From NCBI RefSeq assembly GCF_030332225.1, contig NZ_JAOWIF010000031.1, positions 186,001 through 250,000 on the forward strand: a stretch of DNA of 64,000 nt, given 5' to 3'. Below are positions 1-11,520 of this stretch, piece after piece; within the stretch, counting starts at the first letter, position 1, and each line of letters opens with the position of its first letter. Made by a program: the position numbers and the translations under genes. The stretch comes from Citrobacter sp. Cu233. GTDB lineage: Bacteria; Pseudomonadota; Gammaproteobacteria; Enterobacterales; Enterobacteriaceae. A model generated the notes under the pieces. The model did not search any database, was not told where the DNA came from, and saw nothing but the letters and a program-made list of their open reading frames with translations.

Positions 1-710
1 GCACCACAAACAGCAACCGGCATGATGAACAAATTGAGCACCGGGATCATTGTAAACAAACTGGTTAGCGCACCAAACTGCATGTTGGTGACTTTGCGTG
101 TGCGCAGGGCGATACGCATCTCTTTGAAAGGGACTTTGTGGTTGTCGAACGGATAATCACAATATTGAATGGCCAGCATCCACGCACTGAACAGGAACCA
201 TAGCACGGGTGCGACGGTCTGCCCCACGCCGGGGATAAAATAGAGGAGCAGTAACACAAAGGCGCGCGGGAGATACCACGCCAGCTTTTGCCATTCACGC
301 TTCATAATACGCGGCACATCTTTCATGATGCCAAGAACGCCAGTGTCAGGCGGTGTCGCACCTGTCAGGCGGGCTTCGAGTTGTTCTGCCAATAAGCCGT
401 TAAACGGTGCGGCAATCCAGTTGGCGATGGTGGAGAACAGGTAGCCAAATACCAGTAGCACGGAGATCGTGACAATCGGCCATAGCAAATAGCTAAGCCA
501 CTGTAGCCAGTTCGGGACGTGACTCATCAGCGCGGGGATCCAACTGTCCAGTTGTGTAAACAACCACCAGAATGCGCCGCCCATCAGCACAATATTCACC
601 AGTAAAGGCAGGATAACAAAGCGACGAATTCCCGGTTGAGTGATGAGCTTCCATCCCTGAGAGAAGTAATAAAAACCGCTACGTGATATAACTGCAGATG
701 ATGAAACCAT
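1..710 (-). CDS. cysZ: Sulfate transporter CysZ (3' end outside window)
   Basis: Inner-membrane protein that brings sulfate into the cell for cysteine synthesis. Translating back from the ATG at 710-708 gives a protein beginning [16 protein letters not shown] and running in frame to the window edge, about 236 codons. The family is about 253 residues, so only a short C-terminus is missing. Long hydrophobic stretches near residues 28-50, 68-95 and 145-165 fit the CysZ membrane fold. It is divergent from zipA, as in E. coli, where cysK follows it; cysK would lie outside this window. Confidence 0.93.
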   Translation of the reverse strand, partial: MVSSSAVISRSGFYYFSQGWKLITQPGIRRFVILPLLVNIVLMGGAFWWLFTQLDSWIPALMSHVPNWLQWLSYLLWPIVTISVLLVFGYLFSTIANWIAAPFNGLLAEQLEARLTGATPPDTGVLGIMKDVPRIMKREWQKLAWYLPRAFVLLLLYFIPGVGQTVAPVLWFLFSAWMLAIQYCDYPFDNHKVPFKEMRIALRTRKVTNMQFGALTSLFTMIPVLNLFIMPVAVCG

Positions 711-942
711 AGTCAGGATATGCTCCGTATTATATAAAACCCTGAGTAAACTTTGCTTATCTTACTCGGTTGTCGAGCATAGGCCAGTTCAGAAATGTTC
801 GAAAAAACAGCAAAAAGCACGTTTTTATTCATCTTTATGCCGTGAAAGCCAAGAGTGCACTTGCACTTGGCGTAATCGGCAAATACTCTTAGTGAGTAAA
901 TGTTTGCCGTGGTGGCAAGGTGTTAGAACAACAGAGAATATA

Positions 943-1932
943 ATGATGCAGGATTTGCGTCTGATATTAATCATTGTTGGCGCGATCGCCATAATCGCTT
1001 TACTGGTACATGGTTTCTGGACTAGCCGTAAAGAACGGTCTTCTATATTCCGCGATCGCCCACTGAAACGCATGAAGTCTAAACGTGATGACGAGGATTC
1101 CTATGACGACAACGTCGAGGAAGACGAAGGCGTGGGCGAAGTCCGCGTGCATCGTGTGAATCATGCTCCCGGCAGCGCTCAGGAACATGGTGTTCCTCCT
1201 CAGTCGCCGCAACACCAGTACCAGCCGCCTTATGCGTCTGCTCAGCCGCGTCAACACGCGCAGCAGCCTACTCAGGCGCCACAGGTACCGCAGCCGCATG
1301 CCCAGCATCCGCAGCAGCCAGTACAACAGCCACAACCGGTACAGCAGCAACCGATGCAACCTCAGCCGGCGGCTCCACAGGTACAGCAACCCGTGCAGCA
1401 AGCGCCACAACCTGCACCGCAGACCTTTCAGCCCGTAGAGCCTGTTGTTGAACCGCAACCGCAGCCTGAACCGGTTGTTGAAGAAGCACCCGTTGCTGAA
1501 AAACCGCAGCGTAAAGAAGCGGTCATCATTATGAACGTCGCGGCGCATCATGGCAGCGAGCTCAACGGTGAAGTGTTGCTCAACAGCATTCAGCAGGCCG
1601 GTTTTAAATTTGGCGATATGAATATTTTCCATCGTCATCTCAGCCCGGATGGTAGTGGTCCGTCGCTGTTCAGTCTTGCCAACATGGTTAACCCAGGGAC
1701 GTTTGACCCTGAGATGACCGGCGATTTCAGCACACCGGGCGTCACTATCTTTATGCAGGTTCCGTCCTATGGCGACGAGCTGCAAAACTTCAAGCTGATG
1801 CTGCAGTCCGCACAACACATTGCCGATGAAGTGGGTGGTGTGGTGCTCGACGATCAACGTCGTATGATGACGCCGCAGAAACTGCGCGAGTATCAGGACC
1901 GCATCCGCGAAGTTAAAGAATCTCACGTCTGA
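943..1932 (+). CDS. zipA: Cell division protein ZipA
   Basis: Essential division protein that tethers FtsZ to the inner membrane. The start at 943 gives [16 protein letters not shown], identical to the known ZipA N-terminus; an upstream in-frame ATG at 892 lacks family support. The 329 residues comprise an N-terminal membrane anchor (about 6-26), a charged segment with [19 protein letters not shown] (about 29-47), a long proline/glutamine linker (about 85-175) and the C-terminal FtsZ-binding domain (about 190-329, from [19 protein letters not shown]). The linker makes the antisense strand look coding, but that is a composition effect. A strong terminator follows, then ligA. Confidence 0.97.
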   Translation: MMQDLRLILIIVGAIAIIALLVHGFWTSRKERSSIFRDRPLKRMKSKRDDEDSYDDNVEEDEGVGEVRVHRVNHAPGSAQEHGVPPQSPQHQYQPPYASAQPRQHAQQPTQAPQVPQPHAQHPQQPVQQPQPVQQQPMQPQPAAPQVQQPVQQAPQPAPQTFQPVEPVVEPQPQPEPVVEEAPVAEKPQRKEAVIIMNVAAHHGSELNGEVLLNSIQQAGFKFGDMNIFHRHLSPDGSGPSLFSLANMVNPGTFDPEMTGDFSTPGVTIFMQVPSYGDELQNFKLMLQSAQHIADEVGGVVLDDQRRMMTPQKLREYQDRIREVKESHV

Positions 1933-1961
1933 TTTTCATCTGGCGTGACCTCTCCTTTCTG

Positions 1962-1987
1962 AACCCCCGCCTGTCGGGGGTTTTTTA
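1962..1987 (+). terminator. Rho-independent terminator after zipA
   Basis: A CCCCCG...CGGGGG hairpin with a 4-base loop is followed by six T residues. It lies 30 bases after the zipA stop and just before ligA. Confidence 0.9.
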
Positions 1988-1994
1988 TCATTGA

Positions 1995-4019
<2,025 letters not shown>

Positions 4020-4020
4020 G

Positions 4021-4239
4021 ATGGAAAAAGAGCAACTGATTGAAATTGCCAATACCGTGATGCCTTTTGGAAAATATAAGGGGCGTCGGCTGATTGACGT
4101 CCCGGAAGAGTATCTGCTGTGGTTTGCCCGCAAAGATGAATTTCCGCCAGGCAAACTGGGTGAGCTAATGCAAATCACACTGCTGATTAAAACCGAGGGG
4201 CTGACACAGTTGGTACAGCCCCTGAAACGTCCGCTTTAA
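4021..4239 (+). CDS. ypeB: DUF3820 protein YpeB
   Basis: A 72-residue DUF3820 protein matching E. coli YpeB in length and place. The conserved core is visible as MPFGKYKGRRLIDVPEEYLLWFA. This motif is also found at the edge of some exonucleases, but the function here is unknown. It begins one base after the ligA stop and overlaps the end of the convergent yfeH by four bases. It probably depends on ligA for transcription. Confidence 0.88.
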   Translation: MEKEQLIEIANTVMPFGKYKGRRLIDVPEEYLLWFARKDEFPPGKLGELMQITLLIKTEGLTQLVQPLKRPL

Positions 4240-5237
4240 GCTTTCGCGGCGCGACTGTTCTGCTGCGCCGCCTGCAATGCGTCCGTCTGGCGCTTATAGC
4301 GACGCGCCAACACAGCGCATACCATCAGTTGGATTTGATGGAAGATCATCAACGGCAGCACCATCATACCAATCACCGAAGTCGGGAACAGAATATTGGC
4401 CATGGGGATCCCGTTCGCCAGACTCTTTTTCGACCCACAGAAGACAATGGTAATTTCATCGGCTTTGTTGAAGCCACATTTGCGCGCGACAAAAACGTTG
4501 ATACCCATCACGATGGCCAGTAACACAAGGCTGACAATCACAATAAACAGCAGTGAACCGACCCCAACTTTGTGCCAGATCCCGTTCACGACCGCCTCAC
4601 TGAAAGCGGAGTAAACCACCAGCAGAATGGATGACTGGTCCGTTTTGGCGATCCATTTTTTATGGCGCGACACCCAGTCGCCAATCCATGGGCGTGAAAG
4701 ATGCCCCAGCACGAATGGCAGCAGCAGTTGCAGCATGATTTTCCCTACCTGCTCCAGGCTGCCCTCTGCACCATGCATATTCATCACCAGTCCGACCAAC
4801 AGCGGGGAGAGAAAAATACCCAACAGGCTGGAGGCAGAGGCGGAGCACACGGCGGCGGCAACGTTACCTCCCGCCAGTGACGTAAAGGCAATTGCCGACT
4901 GCACCGTAGCGGGCAAAATGCACAGGTACAGGAAACCGGTGTAGAGCATCGGATCAACGTTGACCGGTGCCCACCAGGCAAACAGGACGCCCAGCACGGG
5001 GAAGACCACAAAGGTGCTGCACATGACCCACAGATGCAAACGCCAGTGGCTACCGCCGGCAATAATGGCTTCACGCGAGAGCTTTGCGCCGTGCATAAAA
5101 AAGAGCAGGGCAATAGCGGCGGTGGTTAGGCCTTCAAAAAAAGGAACAAAGCCGCCTTCGGCAGGGAAAAATGAGGCCAATAAAACGACGGTAATCAGCG
5201 TCAGCGTGAACGGATCAAGGATACGAAAAAGTTTCAT
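4236..5237 (-). CDS. yfeH: Bile acid:sodium symporter-like membrane protein YfeH
   Basis: A 333-residue polytopic inner-membrane protein of the SBF-like family (BASS superfamily), known in E. coli as YfeH. About nine to ten hydrophobic helices are visible. The segment FCGSKKSLANGIPMANILF near residue 265 is the conserved signature of this subfamily. The substrate is not known. It is divergent from the LysR gene yfeR with 89 bases between the starts, an arrangement typical of a LysR regulator acting on its neighbour. Its 3' end overlaps ypeB by four bases. Confidence 0.9.
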   Translation of the reverse strand: MKLFRILDPFTLTLITVVLLASFFPAEGGFVPFFEGLTTAAIALLFFMHGAKLSREAIIAGGSHWRLHLWVMCSTFVVFPVLGVLFAWWAPVNVDPMLYTGFLYLCILPATVQSAIAFTSLAGGNVAAAVCSASASSLLGIFLSPLLVGLVMNMHGAEGSLEQVGKIMLQLLLPFVLGHLSRPWIGDWVSRHKKWIAKTDQSSILLVVYSAFSEAVVNGIWHKVGVGSLLFIVIVSLVLLAIVMGINVFVARKCGFNKADEITIVFCGSKKSLANGIPMANILFPTSVIGMMVLPLMIFHQIQLMVCAVLARRYKRQTDALQAAQQNSRAAKA

Positions 5238-5326
5238 AAAAGCTCCTGAAATTCGGTATTCACATTTTGCGTTTTTCTATTTGAGAAATAAAATTGATTT
5301 ATTGCATCTATATATGAATTGAATCG

Positions 5327-6253
5327 ATGAATTATTCTTTGCGCCAATTACGTATCTTTGTCACCGTCGCTCAGGCTAAAAGTTTTAGCCGGGCGGGGGA
5401 TATCATCGGCTTAAGCCAGTCGGCGGTCAGTCATAGTGTAAAAGAGCTGGAAGGACAGACGGGTGTCCGGCTACTGGATCGTACAACGCGCGAGGTGGTG
5501 CTGACGGAAGCCGGGCAACAGCTGGCGGCACGGCTGGAACGCATTCTGGATGAACTGCACAGTACGCTGCGCGAAGCCGGGCAGGTGGGTACGCAGTTAA
5601 CCGGTACGGTGCGTGTGGCTGCCAGCCAGACGATTTCCGCGCATCTCATTCCGCAGTGTATTGCGCAGAGCAATCAGCTTTATCCGGCAATCGATTTTGT
5701 CCTGCACGACAGGCCACAACAGTGGGTCCTGGAGAGTATTCGTCAGGGGGAAGTGGATTTTGGCATTGTGATTGACCCGGGAGCCGTAACCGATCTGCAG
5801 TGTGAAGCGGTGCTATCGGAGCCGTTTCTGTTGTTGTGTCGTCAGGATCACCCGCTAGCTCACCGGGAATGGATTAACTGGCAGGATCTGCAGCATGAGC
5901 GCCTGGTGTTGCAGGATTATGCCTCCGGTAGCCGACCGCTGATTGATGCGGCATTGTCTCATTTTTCTATTGATGCCAACATTGTTCAGGAGATTGGACA
6001 CCCGGCAACGCTGTTCCCGATGGTCGAAGCAGGGATTGGTATCAGCGTGCTGCCCGCGCTGGCACTACCCTTACCACAGGGCAGCCATTTACAGGTTAAA
6101 CGTTTAACGCCAGTTGTTGAGCGGCAACTGATGTTGGCGCGACGCAAAAATCGCTCTCTCTCAACTGCCGCTCAGGCATTGTGGGACGTGGTGCGTACGC
6201 AGGCCAGTGAATTAACTGCTGGCCGGGTACGCGATCCGCTCTATCAAATCTAA
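5327..6253 (+). CDS. yfeR: LysR-family regulator YfeR
   Basis: A 308-residue LysR-type transcription factor with the length of E. coli YfeR. The winged HTH lies at about 1-60 ([34 protein letters not shown]) and the effector-binding domain at about 90-295. In Salmonella YfeR has been linked to osmolarity response and to control of the divergent yfeH; here the divergent layout is kept. No clear Shine-Dalgarno sequence precedes the ATG (TGAATTGAATCG), so translation may be weak. Confidence 0.9.
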   Translation: MNYSLRQLRIFVTVAQAKSFSRAGDIIGLSQSAVSHSVKELEGQTGVRLLDRTTREVVLTEAGQQLAARLERILDELHSTLREAGQVGTQLTGTVRVAASQTISAHLIPQCIAQSNQLYPAIDFVLHDRPQQWVLESIRQGEVDFGIVIDPGAVTDLQCEAVLSEPFLLLCRQDHPLAHREWINWQDLQHERLVLQDYASGSRPLIDAALSHFSIDANIVQEIGHPATLFPMVEAGIGISVLPALALPLPQGSHLQVKRLTPVVERQLMLARRKNRSLSTAAQALWDVVRTQASELTAGRVRDPLYQI

Positions 6254-6274
6254 CTATCTGGCTGGCGTAATGCG

Positions 6275-7039
6275 TTAAAACAGGTATTTAATGGAGTAAA
6301 TAACGCCGTCCTGCAGGAAGGATTCTCCCAGTTTATTATCGGCGTAGCGGTATTGAATGCCAGCTGTCAGATGAGGGGTAGCATTCCACCAGAATGCGAT
6401 CGCGCCATTAATGCCGTCTTTACCACCATTCCCTGCGGCGTAGGTTGCGTCACGGTCAAATTCGTACTCATTCCAGTTAGTCACACTGAATTTCTCACTG
6501 CCCAGCAAGAAGCTATATCCGGCCACCCAACCCATTACATAACCGTTATCCCCGGTGTAATAGGTCTGGTCGGTATAGCGTTTGGCAAAGAAGGGTTTAA
6601 ACCAGTAGCCGTTACCTGTGAAGTTATAGCCCAAACCATAGAGAAACATATCATCATGAAAGTTAGCGCGGTTCGGTGAGCCATAGGTCCCGTAGGCATG
6701 AAGATAGAGGTTTAACCCTGTATCACCTAAATAGATACGGTTGGTATTTTTGAAGGTGTAGCGCTGTTCACTGCCGGGTTTAGCGTGGCGGCCATTGTAG
6801 AAATTCTCCCAGTCGAAGAATCCGTACATTTCCCCCCAGCTAAAGTTTGCACCGCCTTCAAGTTCCAGATAGCCAAAATCATCTTTATGTGATTTCTTAC
6901 TGGTTCTTTCCGTGGTGTCTGATGTCCAGTCGAGGTAATGCAGACCAATATCGGCGAAGCCGCCTTTAAATTCAGCCTGTGCCAGTTGAGGTAAGGTTAA
7001 TGAGGTTGCTAAACTTATTGCGATAAGTTTTTTATTCAT
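6275..7039 (-). CDS. yfeN: Outer-membrane channel-like protein YfeN (Tsx family)
   Basis: A 254-residue secreted protein resembling the nucleoside-specific channel Tsx and matching YfeN in length. I chose the ATG at 7039 (MNKKLIAISLATSLTLPQLAQA) because GGA lies eight bases upstream and the signal peptide begins cleanly; an in-frame ATG 12 bases earlier is weaker. After signal cleavage near QAEFKGG there are alternating aromatic beta strands ending in YSIKYLF, a terminal Phe typical of outer-membrane barrels. It is divergent from xapA, so a part in nucleoside entry is plausible but unproven. Confidence 0.85.
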   Translation of the reverse strand: MNKKLIAISLATSLTLPQLAQAEFKGGFADIGLHYLDWTSDTTERTSKKSHKDDFGYLELEGGANFSWGEMYGFFDWENFYNGRHAKPGSEQRYTFKNTNRIYLGDTGLNLYLHAYGTYGSPNRANFHDDMFLYGLGYNFTGNGYWFKPFFAKRYTDQTYYTGDNGYVMGWVAGYSFLLGSEKFSVTNWNEYEFDRDATYAAGNGGKDGINGAIAFWWNATPHLTAGIQYRYADNKLGESFLQDGVIYSIKYLF

Positions 7040-7322
7040 TGAGTATTCCATCTGCCAAATAATAAATGCACTGAATATTTGTGCGTAATTTAGAATTGCT
7101 GCCAGGATGCAGCTATTCTTATGTTATTTGTGTGAGAGATGGCTCGTCCAATATTTAAATATTGATAATTGATAGGTATTGGATCTGAATTAATAAAAAT
7201 AATCTATATCAAATCGATATTGAACTACGCAGTAAACGGTATTGGTAAGGCTCATGTGATTCCCGCTATAAACGAAGGGTGTCAGATTTCATTCAATTAA
7301 TAAGCCCTTAGAAGGACATATC

Positions 7323-8153
7323 ATGAGCCACTCTTTCTCGCAAAATCCCTGGTACAGTGCTGATATTATTCGTAGCTATAAACCCGACTTTACCCCTCGT
7401 GTTGCCTTTATTCTGGGATCCGGTCTGGGGGCGTTGGCTGAACAAATTGAAGGTGCTGTGGCTATCTCCTACGAAAAGCTGCCGGGTTTCCCGGTGAGTA
7501 CCGTCCATGGGCATGCCGGAGAACTGGTGCTTGGTCATCTGGCAGGGGTCCCGGTAGCTTGCATGAAAGGGCGTGGCCATTTTTATGAAGGCCGTGGCAT
7601 GGCGGTAATGACTGACGCCGTTCGTACGCTGAAATTACTGGGTTGCGAATTATTGTTCAGCACCAATGCTGCAGGATCTTTGCGCCCAGAAGTCGGCCCG
7701 GGGAGTCTGGTGGCGTTACGCGACCATATCAATACTATGCCGGGTACCCCGATGGTCGGGCTAAATGATGAGCGTTTTGGCGATCGCTTCTTCTCATTGG
7801 CGAATGCTTATGATGCAGATTACCGCGCCATTCTCCAGACCGTCGCGGCAGATGAAGGATTCCCTCTCACTGAAGGCGTATTTGTTTCTTATCCTGGACC
7901 GAACTTCGAAACAGCAGCTGAGATTCGCATGATGCAAATTATTGGCGGCGATGTGGTGGGCATGTCTGTTGTACCTGAAGTTATTGCTGCTCGTCATTGC
8001 GACCTGAAAGTTGTGGCAGTATCAGCGATTACCAATCTGGCGGAGGGATTGGGTGATGTAAAACTGTCCCATGAGCAAACACTGGCAGCAGCCGAACTTT
8101 CTCGTCAGAACTTTATTAATCTGATTTGTGGTTTCTTACGCAAGCTGGCCTAA
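7323..8153 (+). CDS. xapA: Xanthosine phosphorylase XapA (PNP II)
   Basis: Splits xanthosine, and also inosine and guanosine, into base plus ribose-1-phosphate in the cytoplasm. The 276 residues are one shorter than E. coli XapA. Trimeric purine nucleoside phosphorylase motifs are present: FILGSGLGALAE, VHGHAGELVLG, GRGHFYEGRG and FSTNAAGSL. The start is preceded by AGAAGGACATATC, a good ribosome site. It leads the xapAB operon, which XapR activates when xanthosine is present in E. coli; xapR lies downstream on the same strand. Confidence 0.95.
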   Translation: MSHSFSQNPWYSADIIRSYKPDFTPRVAFILGSGLGALAEQIEGAVAISYEKLPGFPVSTVHGHAGELVLGHLAGVPVACMKGRGHFYEGRGMAVMTDAVRTLKLLGCELLFSTNAAGSLRPEVGPGSLVALRDHINTMPGTPMVGLNDERFGDRFFSLANAYDADYRAILQTVAADEGFPLTEGVFVSYPGPNFETAAEIRMMQIIGGDVVGMSVVPEVIAARHCDLKVVAVSAITNLAEGLGDVKLSHEQTLAAAELSRQNFINLICGFLRKLA

Positions 8154-8168
8154 ATACACAATAACAAT

Positions 8169-8188
8169 AGCCCCGCATCAGGGGCTTT
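8169..8188 (+). terminator. Intercistronic hairpin between xapA and xapB
   Basis: AGCCCC and GGGGCT form a six-pair stem with a six-base loop, followed by only a few T residues. It probably gives partial termination or protects the xapA mRNA end, reducing xapB relative to xapA. Confidence 0.6.
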
Positions 8189-8209
8189 ACCCTACGGCAA
8201 GGAATAAAA

Positions 8210-9466
8210 ATGGGTATTATTTCCCGATTAAAAATTATGTCGTTTTTGCAATATTTTATCTGGGGTAGTTGGTTGGTAACCCTGGGTTCATACATGATAA
8301 ACACCTTACATTTTACGGGTGCCAACGTTGGTATGGTTTACAGCTCCAAAGGTCTGGCGGCGATTATCATGCCTGGCATTATGGGGATCATTGCCGACAA
8401 ATGGTTACGCGCGGAACGTGCGTACATGCTGTGCCATCTGGTCTGTGCCGGTGTGTTGCTGTATGCCACAACCGTCACGGATTCGGACACGATGTTTTGG
8501 GTCATGTTAGTCAATGCCATGGCCTACATGCCGACGATCGCATTATCGAATAGTGTTTCCTACTCTTGCCTGGCAAAAGCGGGTCTGGACCCCGTCACAT
8601 CATTTCCACCCGTACGCGTTTTTGGCACCATTGGGTTTATCGTGGCTATGTGGACAGTCAGTCTGATGGGGCTGGAACTGAGCAGCGCACAGTTGTATAT
8701 CGCCTCCGGTGCATCGTTACTGCTTGCGCTTTATGCTCTCACGTTGCCGAAAATTCCGGTTGCAGAGAAAAAAGAATCAGCAACACTTGCCAGTAAGTTG
8801 GGACTGGATGCGTTTGTTCTGTTTAAAAACCCGCGTATGGCAATCTTCTTTTTGTTTGCAATGATGCTGGGGGCGGTGCTGCAGATTACCAACGTCTTTG
8901 GTAATCCGTTCCTGCATGATTTCGCCCGTAACCCTGAGTTTGCCAATAGCTTTGTGGTGCAATATCCTTCAATTCTACTGTCGGTTTCTCAGATGGCGGA
9001 AGTCGGCTTTATCCTCACTATCCCCTTCTTCCTCAAACGTTTTGGCATCAAAACGGTGATGCTGATGAGTATGCTGGCGTGGACGCTGCGCTTTGGGTTC
9101 TTTGCGTTCGGCGATCCCTCTCCGTTTGGTTTTGTACTGCTTCTTATGTCGATGATCGTCTACGGCTGTGCGTTTGATTTCTTCAACATCTCAGGTTCGG
9201 TGTTTGTGGAGCAGGAGGTTAGCTCCAATATACGTGCCAGTGCACAAGGGTTGTTTATGACGATGGTAAATGGTGTTGGTGCATGGGTAGGTTCGATTTT
9301 AAGCGGTATGGCCGTCGATTATTTCTCTATTGATGGAGTAAAAGACTGGCAAACCATCTGGCTGGTGTTTGCTGCTTATGCACTGGCGCTGGCGGTTGTA
9401 TTCGCATTGTTCTTTAAGTACCAGCATCATCCAGAAAAGTTGGCGACTAAATCATTGGCACATTAA
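8210..9466 (+). CDS. xapB: Xanthosine permease XapB
   Basis: A 418-residue inner-membrane nucleoside:proton symporter of the NHS (NupG-like) branch of the major facilitator superfamily, with twelve predicted helices. The N-terminus MSFLQYFIWGSWLVTLGSYM follows a short leader and is typical of NupG/XapB. It begins 56 bases after xapA and has GGAATAAAA as its ribosome site. It supplies xanthosine to XapA; the tandem layout xapA-xapB-xapR is the same as in E. coli. Confidence 0.93.
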   Translation: MGIISRLKIMSFLQYFIWGSWLVTLGSYMINTLHFTGANVGMVYSSKGLAAIIMPGIMGIIADKWLRAERAYMLCHLVCAGVLLYATTVTDSDTMFWVMLVNAMAYMPTIALSNSVSYSCLAKAGLDPVTSFPPVRVFGTIGFIVAMWTVSLMGLELSSAQLYIASGASLLLALYALTLPKIPVAEKKESATLASKLGLDAFVLFKNPRMAIFFLFAMMLGAVLQITNVFGNPFLHDFARNPEFANSFVVQYPSILLSVSQMAEVGFILTIPFFLKRFGIKTVMLMSMLAWTLRFGFFAFGDPSPFGFVLLLMSMIVYGCAFDFFNISGSVFVEQEVSSNIRASAQGLFMTMVNGVGAWVGSILSGMAVDYFSIDGVKDWQTIWLVFAAYALALAVVFALFFKYQHHPEKLATKSLAH

Positions 9467-9732
9467 TTTATATATCACTGGCGAGGAAATACTCGCCAGT
9501 TTGCTTTATAAGCGACAGTAATACGTAAAAGAAATAATTCCATTTTTGGGCATTGAGGCTGGCAATGGCACATTATTAACTTTACGCTATATATCTATTC
9601 TCATGTCTATCTTTTCCCAACGTACTGTCTATTATCTGTATGCATATCGGGTATCTGGTCGTTAAAACTCTTTTTTATCAGGTAATGTGGTAAATTCAAG
9701 ACCTTATCCCTCATTCATGGAGTGCAACAGTT

Positions 9733-10617
9733 ATGGAACGTGCCCATCGTATTGATCTGAAGTTATTGCGTTATTTCCTTGCTGTTGCAGAAGAGCTGCA
9801 TTTTGGTCGGGCTGCTGCCCGGCTGAATATGTCGCAACCCCCTTTGAGTATTCATATCAAAGAACTTGAACAGCAACTTGGCACTCTGCTGTTCATTCGT
9901 CACTCCCGTAGTGTTGCGTTAACCCATGCAGGGACGATTTTGATGGAGGAGTCGCGCCGTTTGTTAGCCAGCGCCAATCAGGCGTTGGCACGCGTGGAAC
10001 AGATTGGTCGGGGTGAAACAGGGCGAATTGAACTTGGCGTTATCGGTACGGCAATGTGGGGAAAAATGCGCCCGGTCATGCGGCGTTTTTTGAAGGATAA
10101 CCCCAACGTTGAAGTGCTGTTTCGTGAACATATGCCGGCAATGCAGATGACGATGCTGGAGCGGCGTGAGCTGGATGCGGGAGTATGGCGGATGGCGACT
10201 GAACCTTCGCCTGGATTCACCAGCTTGCGTTTGCATGAGTCCTCTTTTCTGGTAGCGATGCCAGAAGAGCACCCACTGATCGCGCTTGCAGCGATACCAT
10301 TGGAAGCGTTACGGAACGAATATTTTGTCACGATGCCTTCCGTTCATACTGACTGGACGTTTTTGCAGCGTGTTTGCCTGAGCGCCGGCTTCACGCCAAT
10401 GATTATTCGCGAGGTGAGGGAGCCGCAAACGGTACTGGCGATGATCAGTATGGGGATTGGTATTACCTTAATCGCAGACAGTTATGCGCAGATGAACTGG
10501 CCGGGAGTGGTGTTTCGCCCACTGGAAGAACGGATCCCTGCTGATTTGTACATTGTGTACGACCAACAACAGGCAACGCCGGCACTGGAAAAACTGGTGG
10601 TGGCGCTAACGGTATGA
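9733..10617 (+). CDS. xapR: LysR-family activator XapR
   Basis: A 294-residue LysR regulator that activates xapAB in response to xanthosine (known from E. coli). The HTH is at about 8-65 (LKLLRYFLAVAEELHFGRAA, MSQPPLSIHIKELEQQLG), followed by a two-lobed effector domain. The start at 9733 follows GGAGTGCAACAGTT. A separate 266-base upstream gap suggests its own promoter rather than read-through from xapB. A REP-like palindrome overlaps the region just after its stop. Confidence 0.92.
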   Translation: MERAHRIDLKLLRYFLAVAEELHFGRAAARLNMSQPPLSIHIKELEQQLGTLLFIRHSRSVALTHAGTILMEESRRLLASANQALARVEQIGRGETGRIELGVIGTAMWGKMRPVMRRFLKDNPNVEVLFREHMPAMQMTMLERRELDAGVWRMATEPSPGFTSLRLHESSFLVAMPEEHPLIALAAIPLEALRNEYFVTMPSVHTDWTFLQRVCLSAGFTPMIIREVREPQTVLAMISMGIGITLIADSYAQMNWPGVVFRPLEERIPADLYIVYDQQQATPALEKLVVALTV

Positions 10618-10619
10618 TG

Positions 10620-10655
10620 TCTGTGCCGGACGGCGATTAACGTCTTATCTGGCAG
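10620..10655. repeat. REP-like palindrome after xapR
   Basis: The stretch with TGCCGGACGGCGATTAACG followed by CTTATCTGGCA pairs imperfectly and resembles enterobacterial REP elements. It lies three bases after the xapR stop. Confidence 0.6.
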
Positions 10656-10675
10656 TTTTATAAATCGCAAATAGC

Positions 10676-10698
10676 AAAAAGGCGCCGCCAGCGCCCTC
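10676..10698 (-). terminator. Distal terminator copy of the val/lys tRNA operon
   Basis: Read on the minus strand, GGGCGCTGGCGGCGCC is followed by five T residues. It is the second copy of a terminator that also occurs 156 bases closer to the tRNA genes. Confidence 0.65.
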
Positions 10699-10831
10699 TC
10701 TTACATTGGTGGGTCGTGCAGGATGACTCGCTTCGCTCGCCCTTCGGGTCATCGCCGTCAACGGCTCCGTTGTCTCACTACGTTCGACCCGAACCTGCTG
10801 CAGGTTCGAATCATTAAATTTTGCGCATAGC

Positions 10832-10859
10832 AAAAAGGCGCCTTTAGGGCGCCTTTTTA
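10832..10859 (-). terminator. Terminator of the val/lys tRNA operon
   Basis: On the minus strand AAAAAGGCGCC, CTAAA and GGCGCC with TTTTT form a clear rho-independent terminator three bases beyond the tRNA-Lys gene. Confidence 0.88.
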
Positions 10860-10862
10860 CAT

Positions 10863-10938
10863 TGGTGGGTCGTGCAGGATTCGAACCTGCGACCAATTGA
10901 TTAAAAGTCAACTGCTCTACCAACTGAGCTAACGACCC
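10863..10938 (-). tRNA. lysV: tRNA-Lys(UUU)
   Basis: A 76-base cloverleaf beginning GGGTCGTTAGCTCAG with anticodon TTT and encoded CCA. It is the last gene of a four-tRNA operon in the same order as E. coli valU-valX-valY-lysV. Its 3' tail is duplicated downstream. Confidence 0.97.
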
Positions 10939-10942
10939 GAAG

Positions 10943-11018
10943 TGGTGGGTGATGACGGGATCGAACCGCCGACCCCCTCCTTGTAAGGGAGGTGCTCTCC
11001 CAGCTGAGCTAATCACCC
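10943..11018 (-). tRNA. valY: tRNA-Val(UAC), third copy
   Basis: A 76-base tRNA starting GGGTGATTAGCTCAGCTGG, anticodon TAC in CCTTACAAGG, encoded CCA. It is identical to the copy at 11065-11140 and four bases from tRNA-Lys. Confidence 0.96.
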
Positions 11019-11064
11019 ACTTCGGTACTTCATTGTATTGTAAGAAATCCAGCTGGCGAGAAAG

Positions 11065-11140
11065 TGGTGGGTGATGACGGGATCGAACCGCCGACCCCCT
11101 CCTTGTAAGGGAGGTGCTCTCCCAGCTGAGCTAATCACCC
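11065..11140 (-). tRNA. valX: tRNA-Val(UAC), second copy
   Basis: A 76-base tRNA with anticodon TAC and encoded CCA, identical to the third copy. The spacers on either side differ, so these are separate genes of one transcript. Confidence 0.96.
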
Positions 11141-11186
11141 ACTTCTCAATTTCTTACTTAACACGGCGGAGACTACTTAAAGTAGT

Positions 11187-11262
11187 TGGTGGGTGATGAC
11201 GGGTTCGAACCGCCGACCCCCTCCTTGTAAGGGAGGTGCTCTCCCAGCTGAGCTAATCACCC
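11187..11262 (-). tRNA. valU: tRNA-Val(UAC), first copy
   Basis: First gene of the tRNA operon. It differs from the other two copies by one base in the T arm (GGTTCGAACCC rather than GGTTCGATCCC), which restores the usual T-loop pairing. Confidence 0.96.
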
Positions 11263-11520
11263 CCGCTGTGTGGAGTCGCATTATAGGGAGAGTTGAAAAT
11301 GAGTCAACGCATTTTCTAAAGAAATTGTTCGTTCGTCGTAAATTTAAGCAAAACGATCGCAAAACAATCCATGCCGCATGATTTGTATACGAAAATGGCA
11401 AAGCGTGATGTTCCAACCTGAACAACATTGAGGAATCAGACCACAGTGATAGAATACCAGCCTGATAATCTTCCCAGGATTTGCCGGTTGTCGGCATCTT
11501 TATAAACGTAAGGCCATTTC

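Larger units (their letters stand above)
10667..10880 (-). repeat. Duplicated tRNA-Lys tail plus terminator (rtT-like)
   Basis: A 24-base block containing the last 18 bases of the tRNA-Lys gene, through its CCA end, and the first bases beyond it occurs at 10857-10880 and again, identical, at 10701-10724. The adjoining CGCA(A)ATAGCAAAAAGGCGCC segment with its terminator is also present twice, at about 10667 and 10823. The period is 156 bases. The layout recalls the tail repeats downstream of E. coli tyrT. The spacer between copies is rich in short palindromes such as AACCTGCTGCAGGTT. Confidence 0.75.

Noticed and set aside
1000-1926. 308-codon minus-strand frame opposite zipA
   Set aside because: It mirrors the Pro/Gln-rich zipA linker, is full of Leu/Arg runs, and has no family. 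A composition artefact.
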